From NCBI GenBank assembly GCA_016934675.1, contig JAFGSJ010000004.1, positions 1 to 64,000 of the forward strand: DNA of 64,000 bases, read 5' to 3'. The translations under genes were made by a program, and so were the position numbers. A model generated the notes under the pieces. That model saw only the letters and a list, made by a program, of their open reading frames with translations. It was not told the origin of the DNA and made no database searches. This stretch comes from a bacterium. Lineage in GTDB: Bacteria > CSSED10-310 > JAFGSJ01. This document shows, piece by piece, positions 8,638 through 18,867 of the stretch (position 1 is the stretch's first letter; each line of letters starts with the position of its first letter).

Positions 8638-11600
8638 TTAGAGATAAGGACAATCAAGTTCATCCCACCAATCAATGAGTCCATCTCCGTCGTTATCCAG
8701 GCCGTCGTAGCAGGTACTGCCTGATTCAGAGCTTCCTTCGCAATAGGGAACACAGTCGAATGCTTCGCAACCGTCCGGTCTGACCGGTGAGTCCGGAATC
8801 GGCTGGCCCGGTGCCGGCATGTCATTATTATAGTCCTGGAAACCGGGAAAGCATCCGTCAAAGACACAGTAACCGGAAACCTCGTCGGTGTAAGTGGTAA
8901 AACTGTTCTGGTAGAGGCACGACTTATTGATGCCGCCGCAATGGTTATGTTCGAAGTATGGGGCTTGGTAATTTGGCGGACTGCTGGTGGTATAGCCTTC
9001 ATCAATTTCACTGTCACAATCGTTATCAAACAGGTCGAAATATTCGGTGTAATCGGGATTACAGGTATTGTCCGGCTGTTCGAGAGTATTCCAGGCATAT
9101 TCGGCATAGATATCAAGTGCATCTGAATTCGAATACTTGATGAGTCCGAATAGATTGTGCCTCTGTGCTTGCGAGGACCACTGTGTAATGTTGTGCAGAT
9201 ACTGATCAACATCATTCCATCCACCCACACCGAAGGATTTGAGTCCATAGAAATCGTAATAGGTTGCTGCTTCGCGGATATTCCAGGGAGAGCCCCAACC
9301 GATTCCATAAAACCATGAACCGGGGATGATCGAGTCGGTGTCGAGCAGATCATTCCCCCACCAAACCTGGTCAAGCTCTTCTCCGGACAGAGGATTGCCC
9401 AAACCTTTTCCGAAGTGGGCCGGGTTGAGCATATCGTCCCAGAAAATCAGTTTAATCTTATCATAGGGATAATTTACAGGCTTGTGCTGGTTCAGCCAGC
9501 GGGCCATGGAATTCAGGTGATTGGTGATATTGAGATATTTCCCGCTATAGCCCGGAGTCACGGCATCGTCACCGCCAAGTCTTCGAGACCGGCTGTCCCT
9601 GCTTTGACCGGCTGTAAGCCTATGGAATTCTGAAATGTCAAAGATCAGTACATATTCGGGTTCCAGAGTGGTCAGGGTAGGCTGAACGATTCGACAGTCC
9701 CAGGCAGGATAAAAGTCTTTTTCGGCAAAATTGAAGAGGTCTCTGGCATCGAATTCACCCGACAATGCTCTGAAATCATAGTTCACAACGAGATTCTCAT
9801 CCGGAGCCATGCTGCCGCCGGCAATCCGGTGAATCACGGTTTTCTTTCCGAAATTCACATCATTGTAATTGTAGTCGTCATCGGACTTGACCAGCTCATA
9901 ATCCACTCCTTCGGTAAAACATTGCTCCGGATCCGCATACTGGCAGACGGTGATCTTAGTCGTACTTGTGGTGATGACATTACTCAAGAGGCCGGTAATA
10001 TCGGATACGGCCACATCATCAAGATAGTACACCGTGCCTGCCCCAGTCCCTTTGGCATAAAGTTCCACATCGATACTGGCTATTTCGGGCGCATAAGTCG
10101 AAAAGACAGCCACGTAATGGCCCCAGCCGCTCTCGGGCGGGACCATATTATTTCCATGCGGTCTGGCAATCTTTCTGGTATAGGATGAGTGAAAAGGCTG
10201 ACTCCCATTGGCTTTTCTGAATGTAGCAGTCATTTCAAGGATTCCCGTCGCGTTGATCGGGTAATCAGCTTTCAGCCAGAATGAGACTTGGAAAACACGG
10301 TTCCGACGGTACGTATCGGTCAGAAGAATGCGATTTGAGCCTGTTTGCTGGATATAAGGCTGCAGAATATCGCTTTTTTCATTTGGGTCCAGGCCTTCAG
10401 GAATGGTGAGCATCAGTGATTGACTGTTACTACCGGCAATTCTCAGATTATCGATCAGCACAAACTCGGTTGTATCGTTCATACTATCTCTGACGCCATA
10501 ATTGGTAAACCTGATCTCGATCATGTCACTCGGTTCTGTAAATACATGGGATTGATCACAATGCCAGACCTCATCATGATCGGAAAGGTCAAACAGTTGG
10601 GACCAGTTTCCCCAAGAGCCATTGTTATGGATACGGCAATCCACACTCAGGCCCTCGTTGGGCTCAAAATCGGCACTCATGAAATAATCAAAGAGTAACT
10701 CCTCGTCAGCGTGGGTCACGGTATAAAAAATCTTACTGATGTAGGCATCTCCGGTAGTATTGGCGTTGAGCCTCATTTTGCTGCCATGGTCCTGTCCGCC
10801 GCAATCATCATTGGGATTGGCTTCCTCCACGACAACAGAGCCCTTTACTGTCCATTCCGCAAGCGAATCAAGCTCGTAGACAGTTGTATCAATACTCCGA
10901 AAGACCATGTGATCAATCCGGGCAGCCTCATTGGCTTCATCGGCATTGTTGAAGAAGGTAATATCGATGTCGTGTCCCTGTGGATCCAACACTAATAATC
11001 CACCCAACCCAGATGCATAGGCATGCCAGGTATTATCTCCACCACCGAGACAATCCACCGGATTGATAAACCATTCCTGATAAGTAACATCAGTATCGAA
11101 TTTGTAACCCGCATACAGGCATTCACTATTATCCAGATTAAAACGGTTGAAATAAAACACATTAAATCGTGCTATATCGAGTGAGGAAGTATCGAAACGT
11201 TTGGTGACCTGCGAATTACCATCGATACGCATATTGCTGGCAGTGTAGTTAGCGAACGATATATTGGTTACCTGCTCGACCTCCGCATAATTCTCGATGG
11301 TCCAACCTGAAAGATCGGTAAAATCCGCCGAATACATGATTATACCGTTATCCTCAAGTCTGAGGCTATCGAGGCGAACATTTTCAATCAATTCATCGGC
11401 CGTATTGGTGAATTTAAGTTCGAGGTCGGTGCTCAATCCCGTGAGTTCAACTTCATTGTCACAATGCCAGAGGTTATCACTATCATTTTTTTCATACAGG
11501 AGAAGCCAGACGCCACCATCGACGCGGTAATAGGCTTGCAGATATTCTGTAGTTTCAAGACCCGTCAACAGATAATCCACCTTCAGGTCAAGATTGGCAT

Positions 11601-14430
11601 ATCCGGTCGTATCGATGATCGGACTGATGATACTTGAAAATGGACCGGGTTGTTGACAGTTTTGACAACCACCATCGATCCGGACATTACTTGAACCAGG
11701 CGATGTTGGAACGCATTCATCCTGGACATTTTCCGTTACAGCGTTCCCTGATTCAATTGTCCAGTCACCCATTTGTTCGAATTCATCATGTTCAAAGTTA
11801 TATCCATTCAAATTCAGATTGGCTACGCGAATATAATCGGTGGAGCCCGTGGCAGTGTTGAGCAGTTTCAATTCAACCGGCTGAAGATCATTATAAATTG
11901 TATACCAGCCAACCGAGCATCTCCAATTATTATCACCGGGACCTGAACCGGTATAGTAGGTTACAAATTCACCCGTTCCACCCAAGCGATACTGCATAAC
12001 CAGATTCTCGCTTGAAAATAAAGAAGAAGCTTTATTATAATCTATACTGAAGGTGACTTGATCGTAAGATGTTGTGTCAAAAGTCCGGGTGATTGAAGCG
12101 CCTCCACTGAGTCTGATCTGCCAGTTACTTAAAGCATCCGGACAGGAATCGGTTCCCACCTCGATATATGCTTGTCCTGATATGTCCCAAGTTTCGAGTG
12201 TATCGAACTCATCGATAATCAGAGGTGTTTCGGCAACGCGAGACCACTCAGAGTCATTGGTGGTTGCCTGGATGAAATCCCAGTTGTCCGGCTCAGGATC
12301 AGAACCCTGATCAAAACTCGGATTTGGCAAAAGATTCGCGAAAGCATCGGGAGTACAGGAAGGCGGATTTTCGCAGGGGACGGCCACATCACTCACGATC
12401 GTAAAGGGAATATTCTCGGCCCACCAACCTTCTCTCAAATTATGATCCGCATCCTCGATCACTCCGGGGCAGTTCTGATCTGTAATATCACGGGCCAGAT
12501 TGACACAGGGATAGAAATGTCGCTCCTTGGTATAGTCCATTCTGTATTTATTCAGCGCGATCAAGTGCTTGTATTTCAGACTGCTGTCAAGGATATAACC
12601 ATTCCATCCGGCGGCATGGGGCCACATGTTGTACTTATAGCGAGTGATCGTATCGATGAAGGCACTCATTTCATCCGGAATGAGGGTGATATTGTCAAGT
12701 AGTGCTTCCGGATCATTTCCCTGCTGGTCGGACGTGAGTCTGAATCGTAAGAGAATGCCGTTGTAATTCGCGGCTTCGGCCGGGAGATACATCATGTTTG
12801 ACGTGCACAGCCATTCGTTATTATGCTGTCCGCCATTCTCAGTCCAGAATGAATATGGAGTGGGATAGATCACTTCGGTCCAGGTATCAGTCTCGAAATC
12901 ATACCAGTCAAGATGTAAACCGTCGCTGGTGCCCGCCGCCATATTTTTTGTCTTGAGATCGAATTTGACTTTGAACAGTCCGTGACCGCCGATAGGAACC
13001 GGGTTGATCATGGTCAGAATAGCTTTCGGTTCCGTTCCGTTCAGGGTAAATGAACCGGAGCCGATGGCTCCTTCGGGATTACAGCCGGAATCGTCACTAC
13101 TATAGTTCCAGGTCCCGGCAGCATTGACCGACCAGTTTCCATTGGTAACAGGATCATCATCGAGCCAGATCGGATCAAGTTGTGGTACATCGTCAGTATC
13201 ATTCCCCCAATATGCTCTGATCTCGACATCGGGCCAATCCTCAATAATCATGACGGGAAGGACAAACTGGTTTTCCGTGAAGAACCAGGTCATAGTGATC
13301 ATGCCATAATAGGCACCGGTTCCTCCAGATACTGTCTGGATGTCAGCCGGATCTGCCAGAATATTGATGACCCAGTTGCCGCCCTCTGGAAGCGTTTCGA
13401 TCACATAGCCCTGATCTCGCTGGAATCCATCGGCGGGAAGCCTTTCGTCCAAATCGATATTCGAGATTGCCGCCACGGACGTATTCATCACCGGATTTCC
13501 GATGACAATCTTGTTGCCGAGAGGCCAGCGAGCGGCAGGTATGTCCACAATGGGCACATCAAGACTACCCTGTGATACTTGATAGAGCCAATCTTTCAAT
13601 TCCCGGGCCGCAAATTCATCTTCGGTTCCGAGATCAGCATAGATTGTCCAGTTACCCTCAGGTGCTACTTCAATAATCTGCTGGCAATTTGTGAAGATAT
13701 GCTTGGGTTCAGGCACGATGGCAATCTCATCGTAAGGCCAGGCAGAAGCACAATCTTCATAACAGTTTAAACAGTTTTCTTTTAATTGTTCGCAGTAGCC
13801 GTTTCCACAAGTGTCTTGCGCGGGAACACAGAAAAAGTCCTCATCACAGGCACAATCCGGTGGAAAATAGAGATTCACGCTCTTGCAGATGGTATTTTCC
13901 GGACAAAGCGGGACCAGTGGATCACACTCGTCCAACTCACCGATATCCAGACACCAGCCCTCAAAACAAACCTGCCCTTCACGGCATTCATCATTACTGT
14001 TGCAGCCGCAGTCTTCTGGTAGATTACATGAATTCTCATATGTTTCATTGCAGTCACCGTTGAGATTAAGACATATGAATTGATCGAGAGCAGGGACACA
14101 ATATCCTTCATAATACTCTCGATACTGAATATTTGTCAGTCCTCGACAGCACGGTGGCGATAATGGACCGCGCAACCCTCCTTCTGGGATACAATCAACA
14201 ATTTTTGCAGTATCAGCCTTACTAGGGTTGATTGGATCAGGGCTATCCTTTACCTTATCATTCGAAGGCGTTACCATGGCGATGTCTGGACCGAACAATC
14301 CGTCAACCCCCTTCTGCATCGCCCCGTTTTCAATCCTGACTTCGACCGGGCTTATTTCTCGGGCAGCGCTGAAAACAGGGAAAAAACACACAATACACCA
14401 GTACATCACGAGAAAGGTTTTAAACCACAT
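8638..14430 (-). CDS. Large secreted glycoside-hydrolase-like protein (GH20/84-type N-terminal fold) with tandem repeat domains and C-terminal MopE-like metal-binding motifs
   Basis: Signal peptide MWFKTFLVMYWCIVCFFPVFSA with GGAGGAT upstream; DLGTEDEFAARELKDWLYQ...GAYYGMITMTWFF; C-terminal FDNDCDSEIDEG and DGLDNDGDGLIDWWDELDC. Confidence 0.7.
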   Translation of the reverse strand: MWFKTFLVMYWCIVCFFPVFSAAREISPVEVRIENGAMQKGVDGLFGPDIAMVTPSNDKVKDSPDPINPSKADTAKIVDCIPEGGLRGPLSPPCCRGLTNIQYREYYEGYCVPALDQFICLNLNGDCNETYENSCNLPEDCGCNSNDECREGQVCFEGWCLDIGELDECDPLVPLCPENTICKSVNLYFPPDCACDEDFFCVPAQDTCGNGYCEQLKENCLNCYEDCASAWPYDEIAIVPEPKHIFTNCQQIIEVAPEGNWTIYADLGTEDEFAARELKDWLYQVSQGSLDVPIVDIPAARWPLGNKIVIGNPVMNTSVAAISNIDLDERLPADGFQRDQGYVIETLPEGGNWVINILADPADIQTVSGGTGAYYGMITMTWFFTENQFVLPVMIIEDWPDVEIRAYWGNDTDDVPQLDPIWLDDDPVTNGNWSVNAAGTWNYSSDDSGCNPEGAIGSGSFTLNGTEPKAILTMINPVPIGGHGLFKVKFDLKTKNMAAGTSDGLHLDWYDFETDTWTEVIYPTPYSFWTENGGQHNNEWLCTSNMMYLPAEAANYNGILLRFRLTSDQQGNDPEALLDNITLIPDEMSAFIDTITRYKYNMWPHAAGWNGYILDSSLKYKHLIALNKYRMDYTKERHFYPCVNLARDITDQNCPGVIEDADHNLREGWWAENIPFTIVSDVAVPCENPPSCTPDAFANLLPNPSFDQGSDPEPDNWDFIQATTNDSEWSRVAETPLIIDEFDTLETWDISGQAYIEVGTDSCPDALSNWQIRLSGGASITRTFDTTSYDQVTFSIDYNKASSLFSSENLVMQYRLGGTGEFVTYYTGSGPGDNNWRCSVGWYTIYNDLQPVELKLLNTATGSTDYIRVANLNLNGYNFEHDEFEQMGDWTIESGNAVTENVQDECVPTSPGSSNVRIDGGCQNCQQPGPFSSIISPIIDTTGYANLDLKVDYLLTGLETTEYLQAYYRVDGGVWLLLYEKNDSDNLWHCDNEVELTGLSTDLELKFTNTADELIENVRLDSLRLEDNGIIMYSADFTDLSGWTIENYAEVEQVTNISFANYTASNMRIDGNSQVTKRFDTSSLDIARFNVFYFNRFNLDNSECLYAGYKFDTDVTYQEWFINPVDCLGGGDNTWHAYASGLGGLLVLDPQGHDIDITFFNNADEANEAARIDHMVFRSIDTTVYELDSLAEWTVKGSVVVEEANPNDDCGGQDHGSKMRLNANTTGDAYISKIFYTVTHADEELLFDYFMSADFEPNEGLSVDCRIHNNGSWGNWSQLFDLSDHDEVWHCDQSHVFTEPSDMIEIRFTNYGVRDSMNDTTEFVLIDNLRIAGSNSQSLMLTIPEGLDPNEKSDILQPYIQQTGSNRILLTDTYRRNRVFQVSFWLKADYPINATGILEMTATFRKANGSQPFHSSYTRKIARPHGNNMVPPESGWGHYVAVFSTYAPEIASIDVELYAKGTGAGTVYYLDDVAVSDITGLLSNVITTSTTKITVCQYADPEQCFTEGVDYELVKSDDDYNYNDVNFGKKTVIHRIAGGSMAPDENLVVNYDFRALSGEFDARDLFNFAEKDFYPAWDCRIVQPTLTTLEPEYVLIFDISEFHRLTAGQSRDSRSRRLGGDDAVTPGYSGKYLNITNHLNSMARWLNQHKPVNYPYDKIKLIFWDDMLNPAHFGKGLGNPLSGEELDQVWWGNDLLDTDSIIPGSWFYGIGWGSPWNIREAATYYDFYGLKSFGVGGWNDVDQYLHNITQWSSQAQRHNLFGLIKYSNSDALDIYAEYAWNTLEQPDNTCNPDYTEYFDLFDNDCDSEIDEGYTTSSPPNYQAPYFEHNHCGGINKSCLYQNSFTTYTDEVSGYCVFDGCFPGFQDYNNDMPAPGQPIPDSPVRPDGCEAFDCVPYCEGSSESGSTCYDGLDNDGDGLIDWWDELDCPYL
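10435..12220 (-). repeat. About four tandem divergent repeats (~145 aa each) within the large secreted protein
   Basis: Recurring pattern W.I.../..RI.G.../..FDT..../..YR......W.C......L..../..F.N.AD......D.LR; approximate boundaries. Confidence 0.65.
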
Positions 14431-14728
14431 AATATCCTCCTCTGCAAAAAAGAATTGAGTAATTCTAAATCCCCCCGTATTGCTATAAATCCCTTTTTCT
14501 GGTGATGTGTAATTTGTAACAGATATAAATAAAGCTGTCAACTATTTTTATTACAGGAGGAAGTTTCTAGCATTCACTATATAAGAATATAGCCTTTTCA
14601 CAGGATTAACCAAGAATGTTAATCCATTCAGTAATTGTATGGTCTTCAGATTCCTCACTTTCTGTGCTATGCTATGATAACTCTGAGGGAGCACCGGGAT
14701 CACGATATACGTATCACAGGTAGAGCAG

Positions 14729-15028
14729 ATGGCAGAATGTCCGTTTTCCGTCAGCATAGTCAGCACCAACGAGGGCTGTAAGCCAAACCTTATCCTATGC
14801 TCGCGCGTAAGGCACCTTTGCGCTGAGTATAACATCAATCTTACGACTAATCATTGTCGAGCTGATGTGATCGTCATCAGCACCTGCGGTTTTTCTGCAT
14901 CGCTGGAAGAGAGCACTATCAGACAGACTGTCTACTCCTTGTTATGTGTAAATGGATCACAGAGGACACAGAAAAAAATGGGAAGAAAAGTGTTCAGCTC
15001 GATTGTGGGTATCGGATCGATCTTCTGA
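14729..15028 (+). pseudogene. Fragment resembling the N-terminal (UPF0004) domain of MiaB/RimO-like methylthiotransferases
   Basis: EGCKPN...ADVIVISTCGFSASLEESTIRQTV resembles GC..N...ADV.VINTC.F...A..ES; no radical SAM CxxxCxxC follows. Confidence 0.45.
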
Positions 15029-15056
15029 TCGAGGCAAAGGAATCTGTAAAACTGCA

Positions 15057-18000
15057 TCAGGCAATGAGTTGTTCGGATTGGGCCTTGTCGAGTTCGAGTG
15101 ATATGATTCGTGAGATACCCGGGTCGGCCATGGTCACTCCGTAAAAGACATCAGCGACCTCGACCGTATGTTTCGAGTGGGTGATCATGATGATCTGAGA
15201 TTTTTCGGACATTTCCTTGAGGAGCCGGGTGAATCGGGAAGTATTGGCTTCATCGAGGGCGGCGTCGACTTCATCGAGGAAGCAGAGTGGGCTGGGCCGA
15301 TAGTAGAAGATGGCGACCAGGAAGGCGATAGCAGTCAGGGCTTTCTCGCCGCCGGACAGCAGGGAGAGAGTCTGCAGTTTCTTACCGGGTGGTTGGGCCA
15401 CAATCGTAATGCCCGTTTCGAGTAGATCGTCTTCCTGTTCAAGCTGCAATTCAGCGAACCCACCGCCGAACAGACGCTGGAACAGGGCCTGGAAGTTACT
15501 GTTGACTTCGTCGAAACAGGTGCGGAAGCGCAGTTCGGATTCACGATCAATTTTCAATACGGTTTGCTGCAGGGTCTCGATTGCTTCGAGCACGTCTTTT
15601 TTCTGGGTAGACATATCGTCGATTTTTGTGCGAATGGCTTCATATTCCTCGGGTGCGGAGAGATTCAGGTCATCATAACCTTCGAGCCTTTTCTGACATT
15701 GTTCGATTTTCTTTTTGAAGGCCAGTTCTTCCTGTTCATCAGCCAGTTGAAAGCCGAGTGATTCGATGTCCTGAGGGCTGCATTTGAGTCTATTGGTGAT
15801 ATCTTCGAGGACATGAGCCAACTGGAATTCGAGAGATCTTTGATTGACTTGTGCTTCGGCATAGGTTTCTTTGAGCGGTGTCACTGTTTTTGTCAGAACG
15901 CCTTCCCATTCGGTTTCCTTTTCGACCTGGGTCTTGACATCCTGGAAGTGGTGCGTGGATTGGTCGATGTCTTGATTGATGGTTTCGAGTTCGCCATGCA
16001 GCCCTTTCAATTTGCTATCCGTATCAACGATGGTCTTTTCCAGGGTCGTTTTCTGCTGGTGGGCCTCGACGATTCGGCGTTCATTGCGGCGGGCCTGGTT
16101 TTCAAATTCTTCGAGCATGTCCTGATGGGTCGCCAAGCTGCGTTGAGCATTATCGACTTTTTCTTTGAGCGAGGTCCAATTGACCCGGACATCGGTGAGT
16201 TCTGATTGGACCCGTTCCTTTTGTTCATTGAGTTCAGCGAGTTCTTCATCCAGGGCGGTGGTAATGTTTTCGAGTTCGAGTCGGTAGTTTTCGGCTTTGG
16301 CCAGGGATTGTTCGAGGTTGGCTATTTCGTTCCGATTATGTTCCAGATCGTAATCGAGCTGTTCATATTCGAGCCGACTGACTTTCAGGGCATTTTCGTA
16401 TTGGGAGATATCGCGTTGAATACTTTCGAGGTCCTTGAGCAAGCTTTGTTGGGTCAACTGCAGGGTGTGTTTCTGTTGTTCACAGTCATTCCCGGCCTGT
16501 TTCAATGCTTCGAGGGCCTGTTCGTAGTCGTTTTTGCGGTTTCGGACTTCTTCACAGCGGGCCTTGAGCTCGACCAGGTCATGTTCGAGCGCACCGATTT
16601 CCTGTTTGCGGGAATAGAGTTCGATCGTCGCGGTCATTTCGCGGCCGGCCCTGATGATTCCGGATGGTTCGAGGACGACACCCTCGGTTGTGATATAGGT
16701 CAGGGCCATGTTCGACTCATGTTGATGTTCGATCGCCATTTCGAGTGACGAAGCCAAAACCATGCGTTCGAGCACGCGATCGAGAACAGGAGACAGGTCC
16801 GGGTCGGAGTTGACGTATTGCCGTAAGCGGGGCAAGCCTTCGAGTTGGTCCTGAGAACATCCGGGTTGTTTCGGTTTAATGTCCGTCGGACCGGGTCCAA
16901 GCGGCAGGAGACTGACCCGTCCCCATTCTTTTTCCTGGACAGTTTTGATCAGGGAAACAAGTTCAGCCTTATCTTCCACCAAAACAGTATCGAGACAGGT
17001 TTGAAGGGCGATAACCACAGGCAATTCATAGTCACGGTTGATCTGAATCCGATCGGTCAGAAGGGCAGGCTGCGGCCGGTCCTGTGTGCTCATTTCAGAA
17101 AGCAGGGCTTGGGTCCCGGGTGAGTAGCCCTCGAGCGAACTTTCCCGTTCTTCGAGTGACTGCAGGCGGGCTTCCTTCCTGTGTAATTCCTCGTTCCATT
17201 TCTCGACTTCCGCGAGTAGTTCGGCATATTTATTCTCTTCAGACCGCTTTTCAGCTTCCAGTTGCCGGTGTTGATCGACCAGGGCAGCCAATCCGATTTC
17301 GAGTGTGCTCAACCGAGCTTCGATCTCGGTCTGGCGCGGCACACAGAGTTGTTTTTTTTGTTCGTATTCGTGCTCTTCCCTGTGCAGGCGGTCCTGGCGG
17401 CGATCGATCTCCTCGACTATCGAATGGACCCGGGCCATCTGCTGATTCAGTTGTGAAATGCTCGAAATCGTTTTCAGATGGTCGCGTTGTTTGCTTTCCT
17501 TGCTTTCGGTCAATTCGAGGATACGTGTGGCGATTTCCTCGACCAGGGCCTGTTTGAGCCGAACCTGTTCCTCGGCGGTCCGGGCCTGGTCGGACAGGTC
17601 TTCGAGTTCACTCTCCAATTCGGTATACGTGGCGTGGAGACTGTGCTTTTTCTCCTGCAATTCTTCGATTTCGTATTCAAGATTTTTCACTTCCGCGGCC
17701 AGTTCGACCAGACGGGTCTGAGAAAAATCAATATTTTGCAAAGACAGGTCCACGTCTTTTTCGAACGTAGACTTGCGTAAATGCAGGCCATTCAATTCGG
17801 TCCGAAGTTGTTCGAGCTGTTCTTCCTTGAGGTTTTTATCCCGGACACTGGTCGCGATCTGCGTTTCAAGCTTGGTGATCTCATCCAGCAGGGCAGTACA
17901 TTTTTCAGTGACCTGTTTGATGTCAGCCTTCATGGCCGACAATCTGAATGAGGCATACTTTTTTTCGAGATCGATCAGAACGGCTTTGTCCTGCAGATAG

Positions 18001-18641
18001 CGTTTGGCTCGGCCGGCTTGTTTTTTTAAGGTGTCAGCGATGTTACCAAGCTCGAAAAGCCTGTCTTCGATCCGCACAAGGTTTTGATGGGTGTTCTCGA
18101 TTTTTCTGAGGGCCTCTTCCTTCTTGGATTTGTAGCGAATAATACCCGCCGCTTCCTCGACCAGGAGACGACGCTCCCGAGGTTTACTTCGCAAGACCAG
18201 ATCGACTTTACCCTGCTCGATCAAAGCATAGGAACCCTTGCCCAAACCGCTGTCCATGAACAACTCGACTATATCTTTCAACCGACAGGGCACACGATTG
18301 ATGTAATACTCACTCTCACCGTCACGAAACAAACGCCTGGTAATCTCGGTCTGGCCGGGAAGCACCCGAGGCAGTTCACCCGAACTATGGATGACCAGCG
18401 TCACCTCAGCCATGCCCACAGGCTTCCGTTTCGGCGAACCGTTGAAAATCAAATCTTCGAGACGATTGCCCCGTAGGGTCCGGATGTTCTGCTCGCCAAG
18501 CACCCAGCGGATCGCATCCGAAATGTTACTCTTGCCGCAGCCATTAGGACCTACGATTGCGGTGATCCCCGGTCGAAATTCAATCTCCATCCGGTCGACA
18601 AACGATTTGAAACCCTGAATGTGCAACCGCTCGAAATACAT
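15057..18641 (-). CDS. smc: Chromosome segregation protein SMC
   Basis: MYFERLHIQGFKSFVDRMEIEFRPGITAIVGPNGCGKSNISDAIRWVLGEQ, long coiled coils, C-terminal LSGGEKALTAIAFLVAIF...CFLDEVDAALDEAN. Confidence 0.96.
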   Translation of the reverse strand: MYFERLHIQGFKSFVDRMEIEFRPGITAIVGPNGCGKSNISDAIRWVLGEQNIRTLRGNRLEDLIFNGSPKRKPVGMAEVTLVIHSSGELPRVLPGQTEITRRLFRDGESEYYINRVPCRLKDIVELFMDSGLGKGSYALIEQGKVDLVLRSKPRERRLLVEEAAGIIRYKSKKEEALRKIENTHQNLVRIEDRLFELGNIADTLKKQAGRAKRYLQDKAVLIDLEKKYASFRLSAMKADIKQVTEKCTALLDEITKLETQIATSVRDKNLKEEQLEQLRTELNGLHLRKSTFEKDVDLSLQNIDFSQTRLVELAAEVKNLEYEIEELQEKKHSLHATYTELESELEDLSDQARTAEEQVRLKQALVEEIATRILELTESKESKQRDHLKTISSISQLNQQMARVHSIVEEIDRRQDRLHREEHEYEQKKQLCVPRQTEIEARLSTLEIGLAALVDQHRQLEAEKRSEENKYAELLAEVEKWNEELHRKEARLQSLEERESSLEGYSPGTQALLSEMSTQDRPQPALLTDRIQINRDYELPVVIALQTCLDTVLVEDKAELVSLIKTVQEKEWGRVSLLPLGPGPTDIKPKQPGCSQDQLEGLPRLRQYVNSDPDLSPVLDRVLERMVLASSLEMAIEHQHESNMALTYITTEGVVLEPSGIIRAGREMTATIELYSRKQEIGALEHDLVELKARCEEVRNRKNDYEQALEALKQAGNDCEQQKHTLQLTQQSLLKDLESIQRDISQYENALKVSRLEYEQLDYDLEHNRNEIANLEQSLAKAENYRLELENITTALDEELAELNEQKERVQSELTDVRVNWTSLKEKVDNAQRSLATHQDMLEEFENQARRNERRIVEAHQQKTTLEKTIVDTDSKLKGLHGELETINQDIDQSTHHFQDVKTQVEKETEWEGVLTKTVTPLKETYAEAQVNQRSLEFQLAHVLEDITNRLKCSPQDIESLGFQLADEQEELAFKKKIEQCQKRLEGYDDLNLSAPEEYEAIRTKIDDMSTQKKDVLEAIETLQQTVLKIDRESELRFRTCFDEVNSNFQALFQRLFGGGFAELQLEQEDDLLETGITIVAQPPGKKLQTLSLLSGGEKALTAIAFLVAIFYYRPSPLCFLDEVDAALDEANTSRFTRLLKEMSEKSQIIMITHSKHTVEVADVFYGVTMADPGISRIISLELDKAQSEQLIA

Positions 18642-18867
18642 GCTCTGCCTTTCCGATCCAATTTCCGGATTTACCGTCAAAACATGGTACCGATCACGAA
18701 CCTGTCCGGCTTGGAGCAAGGACCAGAACCCTTTCAGCCCCTGTCTCCATCAAATCAGATCCATTGTAGAACATTCCCTGCCAGAAATCAAGGAAAAAAT
18801 ACAAGGGGAGGTAGAAATCCGGACTGAGCATATCAAGATGTTGTATTTGACCGATGTGTCAGACGGG

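Noticed and set aside
9415-14458. Many 60-130 aa plus-strand ORFs across the giant minus-strand gene
   Set aside because: Antisense to a continuous 1930-aa ORF with signal peptide and RBS; no family-like sequence seen.
15168-18618. Numerous plus-strand ORFs opposite smc
   Set aside because: Antisense to a clear SMC gene; low-complexity hydrophobic translations (GFVEGG, FFEG types) are typical of the complement of Glu/Leu-rich coiled coil.
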